NCBI RefSeq assembly: GCF_000215485.1
Contig: NZ_AFMS01000010.1
Span: 1-38,478 of the forward strand
DNA: 38,478 bases
Reading direction: 5' to 3'
From: Anaplasma marginale str. Florida
GTDB taxonomy: Bacteria > Pseudomonadota > Alphaproteobacteria > Rickettsiales > Anaplasmataceae
Position 1 is the first letter of the stretch; each line of letters opens with the position of its first letter. The notes below the pieces were generated by a model, which did no database searches, was not told the DNA's origin, and saw only the letters and a program-made list of their open reading frames with translations. Positions 26,453-36,351 of this stretch are shown piece by piece. The position numbers were made by a program, and so were the translations under genes.

Positions 26453-28135
26453 CTATGACACGACGCTACTGCCGGGAACAAGTATGGCAGCAGCCGACAC
26501 CGATTTATGCATAAACCCGCGCTGCTTTATCTGCAGCACATTTTGCACAAAAGATGTAAACAATGGGTGCGGCGCAAACGGACTGGATTTAAACTCTGGG
26601 TGGAATTGCACGCCTATGAACCACGGGTGTGACTGCAATTCCAGTACCTCCACCAACCCGTGCGAGTCTGACATGCCGGTGAAGGATAACCCGTGCTCCT
26701 CCAGGACATTTTTGTACTGGGGGTTGATGCAGTAACGATGTCGGCATCGTTCGTTGATTACCGTACTGCCGTACACAGACGCAACTCTAGAATCTGCGCT
26801 CAGACGGTATGTGCACGATCCTAACCTCATACTACCGCCCAAAAGATATTCTCCTTCGCCCTTTTGCAGCCATGGCAACTCGACAACAATCGGGTTTTTG
26901 CAGGCCTGATTAAATTCTGTGGAGTTTGCATCTTCAAGCTTCGCAACATTAAGCGCAAATTCTATGGCGGCAAGCTGCATTCCCATACATATTCCTAACA
27001 TGGGGATGCCATTGGCGCGCGCGTAACCTATTGCTAGGACTTTTCCATCCACTCCATCATCACCAAACCCGCCAGGGATGAGCACCCCGTCCACATCATG
27101 CAAGTCAGACTCCCTTACCGGTAGACGGGAATCCACCCACTTTACTTGTATTTTGATTCCACTATGCATACCCGCATGGTCCAGCGCTTCTGTGAGTGAC
27201 GTGTAGGCGTCTAGGAATTTTGTGTACTTGCCTATAATTGCTATAGTAACCACATTCCGTGCGTTGTTGACCATCGTGAGTACATTTGCCCACTTGGTTA
27301 GGTCAGGTTCTGGAGCGCCCATCCCAAAGTGGCTGAGTATTTGTGTATCAAGCTTATGCGCATGATACATAACTGGTAACTTGTACATGCTTTCTACGTC
27401 GAGCGCGGGGATTACGTTATCTGCAGAAACGTTACAGAAGTTTGCTATTTTCGCGCTCTGGTATTGTGGCAGCGGCTCCGCACTGCGGTATAGTATTATG
27501 TCTGGCTGTATTCCCAAAGAGCTCAACTCCTTAACCGAGTGTTGCGTGGGCTTAGTTTTCAACTCCCCAGCAGAACCTACGCAGGGTACCAGGGTGAGGT
27601 GTACAAAAATTGTGAAGTTTTTACTCAGCCTGTAGCTCACCTGGCGTATAGATTCGAGAAACGGCTGACTTTCGATGTCACCAACGGTACCGCCTATTTC
27701 ACAAATTATGAAGTCAGCCCCATCGTCATTACTCAGGATGAAAGAGATTATAAGGTCCGTTACGTGCGGGATCACCTGCACAGTGTGGCCCAAATAGTCT
27801 CCACGCCTTTCCTTGGCAAGCAACTGCTGATATATCCTCCCAGCGGTTATGTTGTCTTCCTTTGTGGTGTTGACCCCCGTAAACCGCTCGTAGTTTCCCA
27901 GATCTAGATCGGTCTCGCCGCCGTCATCGGTGACAAACACCTCCCCATGTTGTGCAGGGCTCATAGTACCCGGATCTACATTTAGATACGGATCAAGCTT
28001 TCTAAGGCGCACCCGAAAACCACGGGCCTGAAGTAGCGCACCTATAGAAGCTGCAGCTAGCCCTTTCCCCAGCGAGGATACAACCCCGCCCGTGACGAAT
28101 ATGAAGCGCGCGCTACACACGTCCCCTATTGACAT
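26453..28135 (-). CDS. pyrG: CTP synthase
   Basis: PyrG aminates UTP to CTP using glutamine. The 560-residue product has the N-terminal synthetase domain ([46 protein letters not shown]) and a class I glutamine amidotransferase domain with the nucleophile C383 in GICMGMQ and the [13 protein letters not shown] end. A C-terminal extension of about 20 residues follows. The start is ATG at 28135, 12 bases after the secG stop, so secG and pyrG form a transcription unit. Its supply of CTP is needed by IspD nearby, though this is not a specific link. Confidence 0.97.
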   Translation of the reverse strand: MSIGDVCSARFIFVTGGVVSSLGKGLAAASIGALLQARGFRVRLRKLDPYLNVDPGTMSPAQHGEVFVTDDGGETDLDLGNYERFTGVNTTKEDNITAGRIYQQLLAKERRGDYLGHTVQVIPHVTDLIISFILSNDDGADFIICEIGGTVGDIESQPFLESIRQVSYRLSKNFTIFVHLTLVPCVGSAGELKTKPTQHSVKELSSLGIQPDIILYRSAEPLPQYQSAKIANFCNVSADNVIPALDVESMYKLPVMYHAHKLDTQILSHFGMGAPEPDLTKWANVLTMVNNARNVVTIAIIGKYTKFLDAYTSLTEALDHAGMHSGIKIQVKWVDSRLPVRESDLHDVDGVLIPGGFGDDGVDGKVLAIGYARANGIPMLGICMGMQLAAIEFALNVAKLEDANSTEFNQACKNPIVVELPWLQKGEGEYLLGGSMRLGSCTYRLSADSRVASVYGSTVINERCRHRYCINPQYKNVLEEHGLSFTGMSDSHGLVEVLELQSHPWFIGVQFHPEFKSSPFAPHPLFTSFVQNVLQIKQRGFMHKSVSAAAILVPGSSVVS

Positions 28136-28147
28136 AAACTCCTAAGC

Positions 28148-28456
28148 TCACTCAAAAGGGACCTCACTGCCGTTGGACTCCTGCCCAGATACTGCCTCAG
28201 TCTTACTAACAACAGAAACCTCTCGAACACGTCTTGCGTTAGTGCCCACAAGTAATATGGTGTTGACTATGAAGGCAGCAGCCACGACCGCAGTAAGCTT
28301 GGCTATAAAACTAGAGGAGGAACTCTTACCAAACATTGAGCCAAGGTTACACTGAGGGCCACCAAACCCCCCCAGGGTATCAGACTCAGGAGACTGCAGT
28401 AACACCAGCAGAACCAGCAGAAACGCCAGGAACACCTGCGCGGCTGTCAAAAACAT
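28148..28456 (-). CDS. secG: Preprotein translocase subunit SecG
   Basis: SecG is the small accessory membrane subunit of the SecYEG channel. The product of 102 residues has two hydrophobic helices (FLTAAQVFLAFLLVLLVLLQ and LTAVVAAAFIVNTILLV) flanking the family loop with GGFGG and a Ser-rich FGKSSSSSFIAKL segment. The frame opens at GTG 28477, but a candidate promoter would place the transcript start there, so the ATG at 28456 is preferred and also matches the usual distance to the first LLQ. No clear ribosome-binding site is seen for either start. Confidence 0.9.
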   Translation of the reverse strand: MFLTAAQVFLAFLLVLLVLLQSPESDTLGGFGGPQCNLGSMFGKSSSSSFIAKLTAVVAAAFIVNTILLVGTNARRVREVSVVSKTEAVSGQESNGSEVPFE

Positions 28457-28485
28457 AAGGCAAGAGACAAACGACACCTGCGGAG

Positions 28486-28512
28486 GCTATACCATTTGTG
28501 CACTTTAGTCAA
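28486..28512 (-). promoter_or_regulatory. Candidate promoter of secG-pyrG
   Basis: On the minus strand TTGACT (28507-28512) and TATAGC (28486-28491) are separated by 15 bases, a short spacer. The transcript would begin near 28479, two bases from the alternative GTG start of secG. Confidence 0.35.
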
Positions 28513-28680
28513 GAAATTGTTCCATGGTGCGCCATGATTGCGGCGTCCGTACGCAGCATATTTTGCAAAACCCATGCAGCTCGCTATGCGCTGAGTTATG
28601 CTCGGATGCCGAGACTTAATACGTGTACACTAGGTTAATTGTGTTGCGCGCATGCCGGGGTTGCCAGTCTCTTGTCAGTT

Positions 28681-28733
28681 GATACCGTCGATACAGTTGA
28701 TACAGTTGACATTGGGGTTTTTAAACTTAACAT
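28681..28733 (+). promoter_or_regulatory. Nonanucleotide repeat and promoter for the small membrane protein-xerD operon
   Basis: A nine-base unit GATACAGTT is repeated in tandem with one imperfect copy (GATACCGTC) from 28681 to 28707. It runs into TTGACA (28706-28711), an exact -35 consensus, followed after 16 bases by TAACAT (28728-28733). The transcript would start near 28740, giving a 20-base leader before the ATG at 28760. Change in repeat number would alter DNA just upstream of the -35. Confidence 0.45.
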
Positions 28734-28759
28734 CCGTGTATGCGGTTTGTCGGAGCCAG

Positions 28760-28912
28760 ATGAAGATAAAGCTGAATAGGAGACGCAAACTCGTCCTGGT
28801 GTTAGTGGGTGGGTTTGTGCTGTGGTTACTGCACTACTACAGAATGCGCGAAGGCGCGCGCATGTTATCCGCAGAAGAGCGCAGGGAGATAGTGCTGGAG
28901 CTGCATGAGTGA
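28760..28912 (+). CDS. Small single-span membrane protein upstream of xerD
   Basis: This 50-residue protein has a basic N terminus (KIKLNRRRK), one hydrophobic helix (LVLVLVGGFVLWLLHYY) and a charged C-terminal helix (LSAEERREIVLELHE). CGGAG lies five bases before its ATG, and its TGA overlaps the ATG of xerD by eight bases, so the two are translationally coupled. The positive-inside rule puts the N terminus in the cytoplasm. I do not recognise the family. The frame is open further upstream but without a better start. Confidence 0.65.
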   Translation: MKIKLNRRRKLVLVLVGGFVLWLLHYYRMREGARMLSAEERREIVLELHE

Positions 28913-29843
28913 CGAGCGCCACCTAGACGCGTTTCTTGAGTCTCTGTTGTCGGGTAGATGTGTTTCTCCAAACACTAGCAGTAGTTACAGGTCTGACCTG
29001 GAAAACTTGGCTGAGTTTTTGGGCAGGCGCAACCTCAGAATGGTAGACGCCAGCGCTGCAGACCTGCGCGCATATGTTAGGAGCCTCAACAGCAGAGGCT
29101 ATAGCCCCGCGACTGTGGCCAGGAGGATCTCTGCGATCAGGGGGCTGTACGGCTTTTTGTATGGTGACCGAATAATCGATGGAGACCCTGCAGCTAATTT
29201 GGACTCCTGTAAACTTGGCCGCCCCCTGCCTAAGGTGTTGACTGTGGACGAAGTGGACAAGTTGCTTTGTGCAGCCGGGTCTGATTTGTCTGTGGAAGGG
29301 AGGAGGACCGCAGCCATAGTTAACATACTATACTCTTCAGGTGTGAGGATTTCAGAGCTCATAAATTTGGGCTTCTACGATATAGAGTCAATGCTAAAAG
29401 AGCAGCGCTCAGATGTGGGACATTTGGTCATCAAAGGGAAGGCAGGTAGGGAGCGCCTCATTTTGCTGAATGAGGTTGCAATCGCCAGCATAGTCGCATA
29501 CCTAGCGGTGAGGGACCACTTTATCGTAGGGCAGAAATCGGAATCTAGGTGGCTATTTCCCGGCGCAAAGTTTGACCAATGCATTAGTAGACAAAGAGTT
29601 GGACAGTTGCTAAAAGCACTGGCAATTGTTGCGGGGGTTGACCCAAAGCGGATATCGCCACACAAGCTCAGGCACTCGTTCGCTACACATTTGCTAAATA
29701 ATGGGTCCAACGTAGTCTTCATTCAAAAGATGCTGGGGCACGCAAGCTTGTCCACAACCCAAATCTACACTTATGTCGCGAATGACAGGCTCAAGGAAGC
29801 TCTGCAAACGTTTCACCCATTTGCAAAAAGCCCTCCTAAGTAG
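28905..29843 (+). CDS. xerD: Tyrosine recombinase XerD
   Basis: XerD, with XerC, resolves chromosome dimers at dif during division. The 312-residue product has an N-terminal SAM-like DNA-binding domain and the complete catalytic set: R148 (GVRISEL), K179 (IKGKAG), H253 and R256 (SPHKLRHSFATHLL), H279 (MLGH) and Y288 (STTQIYTY). The STTQIYTxV string is more XerD- than XerC-like. GGAG lies four bases before the ATG at 28905. It is not next to integrase-type cargo or repeats, so it is a housekeeping recombinase rather than a mobile one. Confidence 0.9.
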   Translation: MSDERHLDAFLESLLSGRCVSPNTSSSYRSDLENLAEFLGRRNLRMVDASAADLRAYVRSLNSRGYSPATVARRISAIRGLYGFLYGDRIIDGDPAANLDSCKLGRPLPKVLTVDEVDKLLCAAGSDLSVEGRRTAAIVNILYSSGVRISELINLGFYDIESMLKEQRSDVGHLVIKGKAGRERLILLNEVAIASIVAYLAVRDHFIVGQKSESRWLFPGAKFDQCISRQRVGQLLKALAIVAGVDPKRISPHKLRHSFATHLLNNGSNVVFIQKMLGHASLSTTQIYTYVANDRLKEALQTFHPFAKSPPK

Positions 29844-30040
29844 CGCTTGCCGCCTTGCGTAGGCCATAAGTAGTTGTCCGTTTTTACATCAGCGCAGGGT
29901 AGCGTACCACCTTTCCCGCGCGGCAGTTTGCCGCAGCACTCATTAATGTGTTGGTAGATCATCCGTGCAGCATTGCGCCGTGTGTTACTATCTGGGTATT
30001 CTGCCGTACGTGCGGCCGGGTGGCGGGAGACTTTGCATTT

Positions 30041-30715
30041 CTATAACTCGGTTAGCATTCCCCCGCTTAGGGAGAGGACACGGTCGGTTTGCTTGGCTAG
30101 AGTGCGATCATGGGTTGCGACGAGCCCGGCAAGGTTTTTCGCTTTGACGTGTTTGTGCAGTACAGAAAATACTGCTTTGGACATTTGCGGATCTAGGCTG
30201 CCTGTGGGTTCATCTGCAAGTATTATGGTGGGGGAATTCACGATTCCCCTTGCTACCGCAACCCTCTGCCTTTCACCACCAGACAGCTCTGAAATTCGGC
30301 ATCCGGCCTTGTCTTGCAGCCCCATTTCTTCTAGTATTGCAGCCGCAACACTTTCCGCGGTGCTCGCGCCGTGGCCCAGGATTCTTTGGGGCAGCATTAC
30401 GTTTTCTAGCACTGAAAACTCCTGCAGCAAATGGTGGAACTGATACACAAACCCCATGTGCTTTCTACGCATCATGGTTCTTGTCTTGTCACTTGCCGGG
30501 GCACACACCGTCCCGTTGAGCACCACAGTCCCGGAGGTTGGTACCTCAAGCAGGCTTGCTATGTGTAGTAGGGTGCTTTTACCGGAACCGGAACTTCCAA
30601 TCAGAGCCGCGAACTCCCCGCGTTGTATTTTTAGGTTTATGTTTGACAGAACACATACGCGATTGCGCCTCCCGTAGCACTTGCTGACGTCGAGGATTTC
30701 TAGCACCGTAGTCAT
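30041..30715 (-). CDS. lolD: Lipoprotein-releasing ABC transporter ATPase LolD
   Basis: LolD powers release of lipoproteins from the inner membrane by LolCDE. The 224-residue product has Walker A GSSGSGKST (40-48), YQFHHLLQEFSVLENV typical of the LolD/MacB group, the signature LSGGERQRVAVARG (144-157) and Walker B IILADEPTGSLD (164-175). The start is ATG at 30715. The membrane partner LolC/E is not in the window. It is convergent with xerD and divergent from maeB. Confidence 0.92.
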   Translation of the reverse strand: MTTVLEILDVSKCYGRRNRVCVLSNINLKIQRGEFAALIGSSGSGKSTLLHIASLLEVPTSGTVVLNGTVCAPASDKTRTMMRRKHMGFVYQFHHLLQEFSVLENVMLPQRILGHGASTAESVAAAILEEMGLQDKAGCRISELSGGERQRVAVARGIVNSPTIILADEPTGSLDPQMSKAVFSVLHKHVKAKNLAGLVATHDRTLAKQTDRVLSLSGGMLTEL

Positions 30716-30926
30716 GAAAAACCGGAAGAGCCATGCAGGTAGCCAGTATACTCATTGTAGCCGCTGTATCAACTGCCACAGGAAGCGTAGTCTAGTTAAC
30801 GTTTGCGCGAAGGCATGCAGCCTGAAAATTCGTGCTAAGTACGCACATTCCGCATTTAAACTATTTTCACATACTGCCACGGTTATGAACGGCTGCTGGC
30901 GCGTGGGTAGGCGGCTGATTTAAAAG

Positions 30927-30955
30927 TTGCTAGTGGGAGTAGCGAGGTGTATACC
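30927..30955 (+). promoter_or_regulatory. Candidate promoter of maeB
   Basis: TTGCTA (30927-30932) and TATACC (30950-30955) are 17 bases apart, each matching the consensus at four of six positions. The transcript would start near 30962, leaving about 24 bases before the ATG at 30986. The -35 hexamer is the same as that proposed for the initiator tRNA. Confidence 0.4.
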
Positions 30956-30985
30956 CTATCCGTTTAATGGTTAACGAGCGATTTT

Positions 30986-33238
30986 ATGGGTGATTTTTCA
31001 GAAAGAGATAGGGAGGCGCTCGAATTTCACTGCAAAAGGAGGCCGGGTAAGGTTTCCTTGTTGCCTACTAAACCACTTATGACGCAGGGTGACCTTTCGC
31101 TGGCTTATTCCCCAGGCGTCGCCGTGCCATGCCTGAGAATCGCCTCCGATCCTGACACGGTGTATGACTACACCGCCAGGGGTAACTATGTTGCTGTGAT
31201 CTCCAACGGTACCGCAGTTTTGGGGTTGGGCAACATAGGCCCTCTTGCATCCAAGCCAGTTATGGAAGGTAAGGCAGTTTTGTTCAAGCGGTTTGCTGAT
31301 ATTGACGCCGTTGATATAGAAGTCGACACAGAAGACGTAGAAGAGTTCATAAATGCCGTGAAGCATCTGGGCCTCAGTTGGGGCGGCATAAATTTGGAGG
31401 ATATACGCGCTCCTGAGTGCTTCATCATCGAGAGGCGCCTTGGCGAGCTGATGGATATTCCCGTATTCCATGATGACCAGCATGGCACTGCCATTATAAC
31501 ACTCGCCGGAATCATAAACGCGCTGGACATCACTGGGAGAAATCTCAAGAGTGTTAAGATAGTCGTAAATGGTGCGGGTGCCGCGGGTATAGCGTGCGTA
31601 GAAATGCTAAAGTTTGTGGGCATCCCCAACGATAACATAGTGCTGTGTGACCAAAATGGGGTGATATACAAAGGGCGGCAGCTCGGGATGAACGAGTGGA
31701 AGCTCAAGCACGCGATCGAGACTAAAGAGAGAGATTTGAAAGACGCCATGAAGGGGGCGGATATCTTTATCGGACTGTCTGTGCGCGACGTTTTGAGCAA
31801 GGAAATGCTGCTCTCCATGAACAAAGACCCAGTGATTTTTGCGTTGGCAAACCCATATCCGGAAGTAAACCCAGAGTTTGCGCGGGAGGTGCGCCCAGAT
31901 GCCATAATAGCCACTGGCCGCTCAGATTACAGCAACCAAATCAACAACGTAATGGGCTTTCCCTACATATTCCGCGGGGCTTTAGATGTGCGGGCAAAGT
32001 CTGTAAACAATGAAATGAAACTAGCTGCGGCTGAGGCTTTGGCTATGTTGGCAAGAGAAGTGGTCAGTGATGAGGTTTTGGAGGCCTATGGCGGGCGCGG
32101 AATGGGCTATGGCAAGGAATACATAATTCCAACTCCGTTTGACCCCAGATTGCTGTCCGTGGTCTCTCCCGCAGTTGCGAAGGCCGCCATAAACTCCGGA
32201 GTTGCAAGAAAAAAAATTGACGATTGGGACCGCTACGCTCTGGAATTGAACTCCAGGATTTCACCCACCTCTAACATTTTGAACCTCATGTATGGCTCAG
32301 TAAAGAGCTCTCCAAAGCGCGTGATCTTCCCTGAAGGCGAAGAGGTGCGGGTAATTAAAGCCGCGCTGCAGTGGTACGGGCAAGGTTATGGCACGCCAAT
32401 ACTTGTAGGCAGGGTTGATAAGATCAAAGAAAGCCTTGACCTGATAGGGGTAGATTCCCTCGAGGGTATTACCATCGCAAACGCTGCGATTTCCTCTCGC
32501 AATGACGTATACATAGACTACCTGTACAGTAAACTTCAGCGTATGGGGCGCTTGCACCGCAGCTGCGTCAGGGACGTCAAGACGGACAGAAACGTTTTTG
32601 CCGCATGTATGCTCGCATGTGGCGATGGGGATACTTTAGTCACGGGTATAACTCGAGGATACAGCGAGTCACTCTCAGACATTCGCAAGGTAATCGACGC
32701 GCGAGGGGAGGTATTTGGCCTGTCAGTTGTGGTCATGGAGGAGCGCACGCTATTCATTGCTGATACAGCCATAAACGAACTTCCCACCGCGCAACAACTG
32801 GCCGATATAGCAATTAAATCTGCCGCGGCCGCGCGGAGTATGGGGCATGAACCCAGGGTTGCTTTTGTCTCATTCGCAAATTTTGGAAGTCACTCTCAAA
32901 AGGAATCTGATCGGGTGCGGCAGTGTATGGACATTGTTGCAAGCTGTAACGTAGATTTTGAGTATGATGGTGAAATGTCGGTAGATGTTGCGCTGAAGCC
33001 CGAATCGCTGTCTATGTACCCCTTTTGTAGGTTGAGCAAACCTGCAAATGTTCTGATAATGCCCAGCCTATACAGCGCGAGCATATCTTCTAAGTTGTTG
33101 CGAGAAGTTGGCGGGACGACCGTTGTTGGGCCAATTCTCATGGGCATGGAGAAGCCGGTGCAGATCGTTCAGATGACCGCTTCGGTGTCGGAGATTCTCA
33201 ACCTTGCAGTCCTCGCCACGCTTTCGCACCCCATCTAG
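30986..33238 (+). CDS. maeB: NADP-dependent malic enzyme with phosphotransacetylase-like domain
   Basis: This enzyme oxidatively decarboxylates malate to pyruvate, yielding NADPH and linking the citric acid cycle to pyruvate dehydrogenase. The 750-residue product is the MaeB type. Residues 1-430 are the malic enzyme domain (LAYSPGVAVPC, LGLGNIGPLASKPVMEGK, PVFHDDQHGTAI, VVNGAGAAGIACVEML). Residues about 435-750 are a phosphotransacetylase-like domain (RVIFPEGEEVRVIKAA, GPILMGMEKPVQI) that in MaeB is generally regulatory. The start is ATG at 30986. In an organism that uses amino acids and dicarboxylates it may be the main source of pyruvate; this is inference. Confidence 0.95.
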   Translation: MGDFSERDREALEFHCKRRPGKVSLLPTKPLMTQGDLSLAYSPGVAVPCLRIASDPDTVYDYTARGNYVAVISNGTAVLGLGNIGPLASKPVMEGKAVLFKRFADIDAVDIEVDTEDVEEFINAVKHLGLSWGGINLEDIRAPECFIIERRLGELMDIPVFHDDQHGTAIITLAGIINALDITGRNLKSVKIVVNGAGAAGIACVEMLKFVGIPNDNIVLCDQNGVIYKGRQLGMNEWKLKHAIETKERDLKDAMKGADIFIGLSVRDVLSKEMLLSMNKDPVIFALANPYPEVNPEFAREVRPDAIIATGRSDYSNQINNVMGFPYIFRGALDVRAKSVNNEMKLAAAEALAMLAREVVSDEVLEAYGGRGMGYGKEYIIPTPFDPRLLSVVSPAVAKAAINSGVARKKIDDWDRYALELNSRISPTSNILNLMYGSVKSSPKRVIFPEGEEVRVIKAALQWYGQGYGTPILVGRVDKIKESLDLIGVDSLEGITIANAAISSRNDVYIDYLYSKLQRMGRLHRSCVRDVKTDRNVFAACMLACGDGDTLVTGITRGYSESLSDIRKVIDARGEVFGLSVVVMEERTLFIADTAINELPTAQQLADIAIKSAAAARSMGHEPRVAFVSFANFGSHSQKESDRVRQCMDIVASCNVDFEYDGEMSVDVALKPESLSMYPFCRLSKPANVLIMPSLYSASISSKLLREVGGTTVVGPILMGMEKPVQIVQMTASVSEILNLAVLATLSHPI

Positions 33239-33435
33239 CCGGTTTTCCGGTTGCAACGGGCTAAACTGCATGGCTCTACGCGCTGTCATGGCCCTGGTGG
33301 CGCGTGGGGCATTATGCGTTCTGGCGTAGTGCTGCGTCAGATGCGTCCCAAAATGAGTGGGGAGCTTTTACTGGGACCTTTATATATTCTTAAGCTGTTT
33401 GGTGAATATAAGTGGGTGATGCTTTCGGTATACCG

Positions 33436-36132
33436 ATGAAGTTTTTGGGGCGCTTATGTTGTTGTGTGCTAGTTGTATTTGCAGCGCTGGCGTTTGTACC
33501 CTACCTGGTGGATTGGAACGCCCACTATGGCGAGTATGTTTTTAAACAGTTGGGTGCGGCCACAGGCAGTAGTGGCGCGGTAGTTAAGGCCATAGGGAAT
33601 ATTGAGGGCAGTCTGCTGCTTCCAAAACTTACGGTTCGCAACCTCTACGTGGAGTGCAGTGAGGACGCCGCGGGTTGCGCTGGTACACTCTCGATCGATC
33701 GCATGGAACTCAGCGTTGACCCGTTGTCGATACTTATGGGTGAACCGAAAGTGCGCACAATTAGCCTGTACGGGCTGCGTACCAGCGTTGGGGGCCTGGT
33801 CGGCATGGTGGGCTCGCAGACCAAGAGCGGTCTCGGTCATGTGCGGATTTTTGATTCAGCAGTCGTGACAGGTGGGGTCGTTGGCGCTTCCGCATCTGCA
33901 TACAATACAGTGCACGTGAAGAGTGCAACGATAAAATCAAGCGGCAGCGCGCTGTTCGGTGATGCTGTGCTCAAGATAGGTGGTACTAAATACCTCCTCT
34001 CTTCAAAGTTAGAACGCAGTGCGGCTGGTAGCACAGTCAAGGTAGAGCTGCACTCCCCTAATACAAGCATGGTACTAAGTGGCAATGGTGCCGGTCAGGG
34101 CTTGTTTGATGACTTTGGCGCCAGGTTTGAGGTCAAAACTGAAAACCTTTCTGAGTTGGCACAAACCGTGGCAGTAGTTACAAATTACAGGCTCCTAGGC
34201 TCTGTTGCCTCCGCTGAGGAGATGGTACTGTCTGCAGGAATCAAGGCTGCGAAGGGCAGCGGATTCGAAGTGAAAGACCTTACCATGCAGAGCAAAAGCA
34301 TTTCCGGAACCCTGGAATTGGCGTGCACTTATGCGCCTTTCTGTACAACGTCCCTGAATTTCTCCTCCATTGATCTAGACGCCCTGTTCCCCGAAGGTCT
34401 AGGCACCGAGCAGGATGCTTATTATGCAGATTTCCAAAGCAGCGCGGAACGCTTCTCCGTCGTGCCATCGTGGTTGGATGCTACAGTCGGGCTGGATGTG
34501 AGAGAGATAAACTACAGAGGCGGCGTATCGAGAAATCTTGTGGCTGCAGTTTCGGTCAGGCAGGGCAGGATCGCAGTTGATCGATTGTTGCTCGATCTGC
34601 CGGGTAAAAACAACCGTCTGAGCGTTAGTGGGGTAACTTCAGAAGATGCGGGCAGCATAGTGCCCCGGTTTGTCGGCACTCTTAGCGCTCAGGGGGACGA
34701 TGCCGACACAATCGTATCCTGGTTACTGCCGCTACGTGCAGATGCGCACAGGGCACAGGGTAAGAAGTTTGCTCTCACGGGTAGCCTGTATGTGGCCCCT
34801 CGTATTTTCTCTCTGTTGGGCGCAAGAATGTACGCAGGTGGTGCCCACGCATACGGGAATGTAAAGTACAAATACGGTAAACGGGGGGGTGAGGTCATAG
34901 GTGATGTGACCATGAGCAACTTTAGTGTTGGTGGCTACAGCTTTGATGAAGACTTCGACGTCAAGCGCGACGTCATGAACTTCACGTGGCTGAGAAGTGT
35001 CAGTTGTCCGGTCAAGCTTGCGGTTAGGCTGCAGAATTTTGCGGTGAACTCTGGGTTTGTCAAGGAGCTGAGCTTCCTGGCAGACCTATCGCAGCACAAA
35101 GTGAGCGTCGAGAAGATCAGCATGCGTGCGGTTGATGAACACGACAGTCCGTCTGACTTGGAAGGACGTGCAAGCGTTGCTCTCAGCAGCCGTGGTATGC
35201 GCCCGAAGGTATTTGTGAGCCTCAAAAGCGCTAGGTACAGCGATGCTTTCTTGCGGCTTCCCAAGTTTGTGGAGCGCACCGGGGCAGATGTGCATGCTGA
35301 TACCGCAAGCAGCTCTCCCCGGGGGGAGAAATCGGAGAAGTTTTTGTGGTCAAGTAGACCCATAGATCTTGCCAGCTTTGAGGGCTTAGATGGCAGCATT
35401 GAGGTACACGTTAAGGAATTGTTTTTCGGCGGCCGGATGCTATCGAATTTTACATGGCTTTCCACCCTGAAAGAGGGCGTTATGTCCATGGACAAGCTAC
35501 ACTTTGCCCAGGGGAAGAGCGGCACAGTGGATATAAGCGGTAATATCGGTATGGGAGAGGTCTCTTCCTTGTCCCTGGTCGTTTCTGCATCGGACGTCTC
35601 GATCGGGGATGTAGAACAGCAAACAAACTCGTCACAAACTTCGAAGGTGAGCGGGCACGTTAGCGTAAGTGGCAGCATTCAAACGCAAGGAAGGAGCATG
35701 CTCGAACTTGCCAATGCCCTAAAGGGCAAGATAAAATTCGCGGCTAGGGGGCTGGACATTGGTGGTGTAGACTTAAACGGGTTTATTGAGGATTTGTTCG
35801 CAGCTGAGAGCAAATCTGAGGTCGCATCCCTTGCGCGCGTACATCTTTACAGAGGCAGCACACTCTTTGAGACGCTGGATGGGGAATCCCAGATAGATCA
35901 AGGTTCTCTCGCTTCATCTCTGCAATTTAAAATAGGTAACGCAGCTGGCTCCGCATCTGTCAACCTTTCGGTCCCACAACTCGCTGTCATTGCGCTGTTC
36001 AGATTCTTCTTCATCCCTCCAGAGAGCGAGTCCCCCGTGCATATGGATATGCACCTACAAGGGTATGTATGGCAGCCAAACCCCACGTTTGATATAGATA
36101 GCCTGTACGAAATCGTGAGGAGCAACAGATAG
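33436..36132 (+). CDS. AsmA-family envelope protein
   Basis: This large protein of about 898 residues starts with one membrane anchor (LCCCVLVVFAALAFVPYLV) and continues as beta-rich sequence likely exposed to the periplasm. The N-terminal segment (VVKAIGNIEGSLLLPKLTVRNLYV) and the C-terminal region (GSIQTQGRSMLELANALKGKIKFAARGLDIGGVDLNGFI) match the AsmA pattern. AsmA-like proteins are thought to move phospholipids between membranes or support outer-membrane assembly. The ATG at 33436 is chosen because it directly precedes the anchor; a GTG at 33412 is also in frame. No co-oriented partner overlaps it. Confidence 0.85.
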   Translation: MKFLGRLCCCVLVVFAALAFVPYLVDWNAHYGEYVFKQLGAATGSSGAVVKAIGNIEGSLLLPKLTVRNLYVECSEDAAGCAGTLSIDRMELSVDPLSILMGEPKVRTISLYGLRTSVGGLVGMVGSQTKSGLGHVRIFDSAVVTGGVVGASASAYNTVHVKSATIKSSGSALFGDAVLKIGGTKYLLSSKLERSAAGSTVKVELHSPNTSMVLSGNGAGQGLFDDFGARFEVKTENLSELAQTVAVVTNYRLLGSVASAEEMVLSAGIKAAKGSGFEVKDLTMQSKSISGTLELACTYAPFCTTSLNFSSIDLDALFPEGLGTEQDAYYADFQSSAERFSVVPSWLDATVGLDVREINYRGGVSRNLVAAVSVRQGRIAVDRLLLDLPGKNNRLSVSGVTSEDAGSIVPRFVGTLSAQGDDADTIVSWLLPLRADAHRAQGKKFALTGSLYVAPRIFSLLGARMYAGGAHAYGNVKYKYGKRGGEVIGDVTMSNFSVGGYSFDEDFDVKRDVMNFTWLRSVSCPVKLAVRLQNFAVNSGFVKELSFLADLSQHKVSVEKISMRAVDEHDSPSDLEGRASVALSSRGMRPKVFVSLKSARYSDAFLRLPKFVERTGADVHADTASSSPRGEKSEKFLWSSRPIDLASFEGLDGSIEVHVKELFFGGRMLSNFTWLSTLKEGVMSMDKLHFAQGKSGTVDISGNIGMGEVSSLSLVVSASDVSIGDVEQQTNSSQTSKVSGHVSVSGSIQTQGRSMLELANALKGKIKFAARGLDIGGVDLNGFIEDLFAAESKSEVASLARVHLYRGSTLFETLDGESQIDQGSLASSLQFKIGNAAGSASVNLSVPQLAVIALFRFFFIPPESESPVHMDMHLQGYVWQPNPTFDIDSLYEIVRSNR

Positions 36133-36351
36133 GCCCGGTAAATTTGCTATAAACCTGGCTGAATTACGCGCTGCGAGAAAGCAGAGTTCCATAGGGCCTT
36201 GCTTGCAGACGCTTGCAATGCTGTGGTGGTCTGGGTAGGCAATACCGTAGGTTGTAATTATCGCCGCCATGCGGTTTTTCAAAGTATGTATTGTAAATGT
36301 TACGCTTTTGGTATAAGGATGCAAGGTGCCTTTGGATGAAAGGGAAATCGC

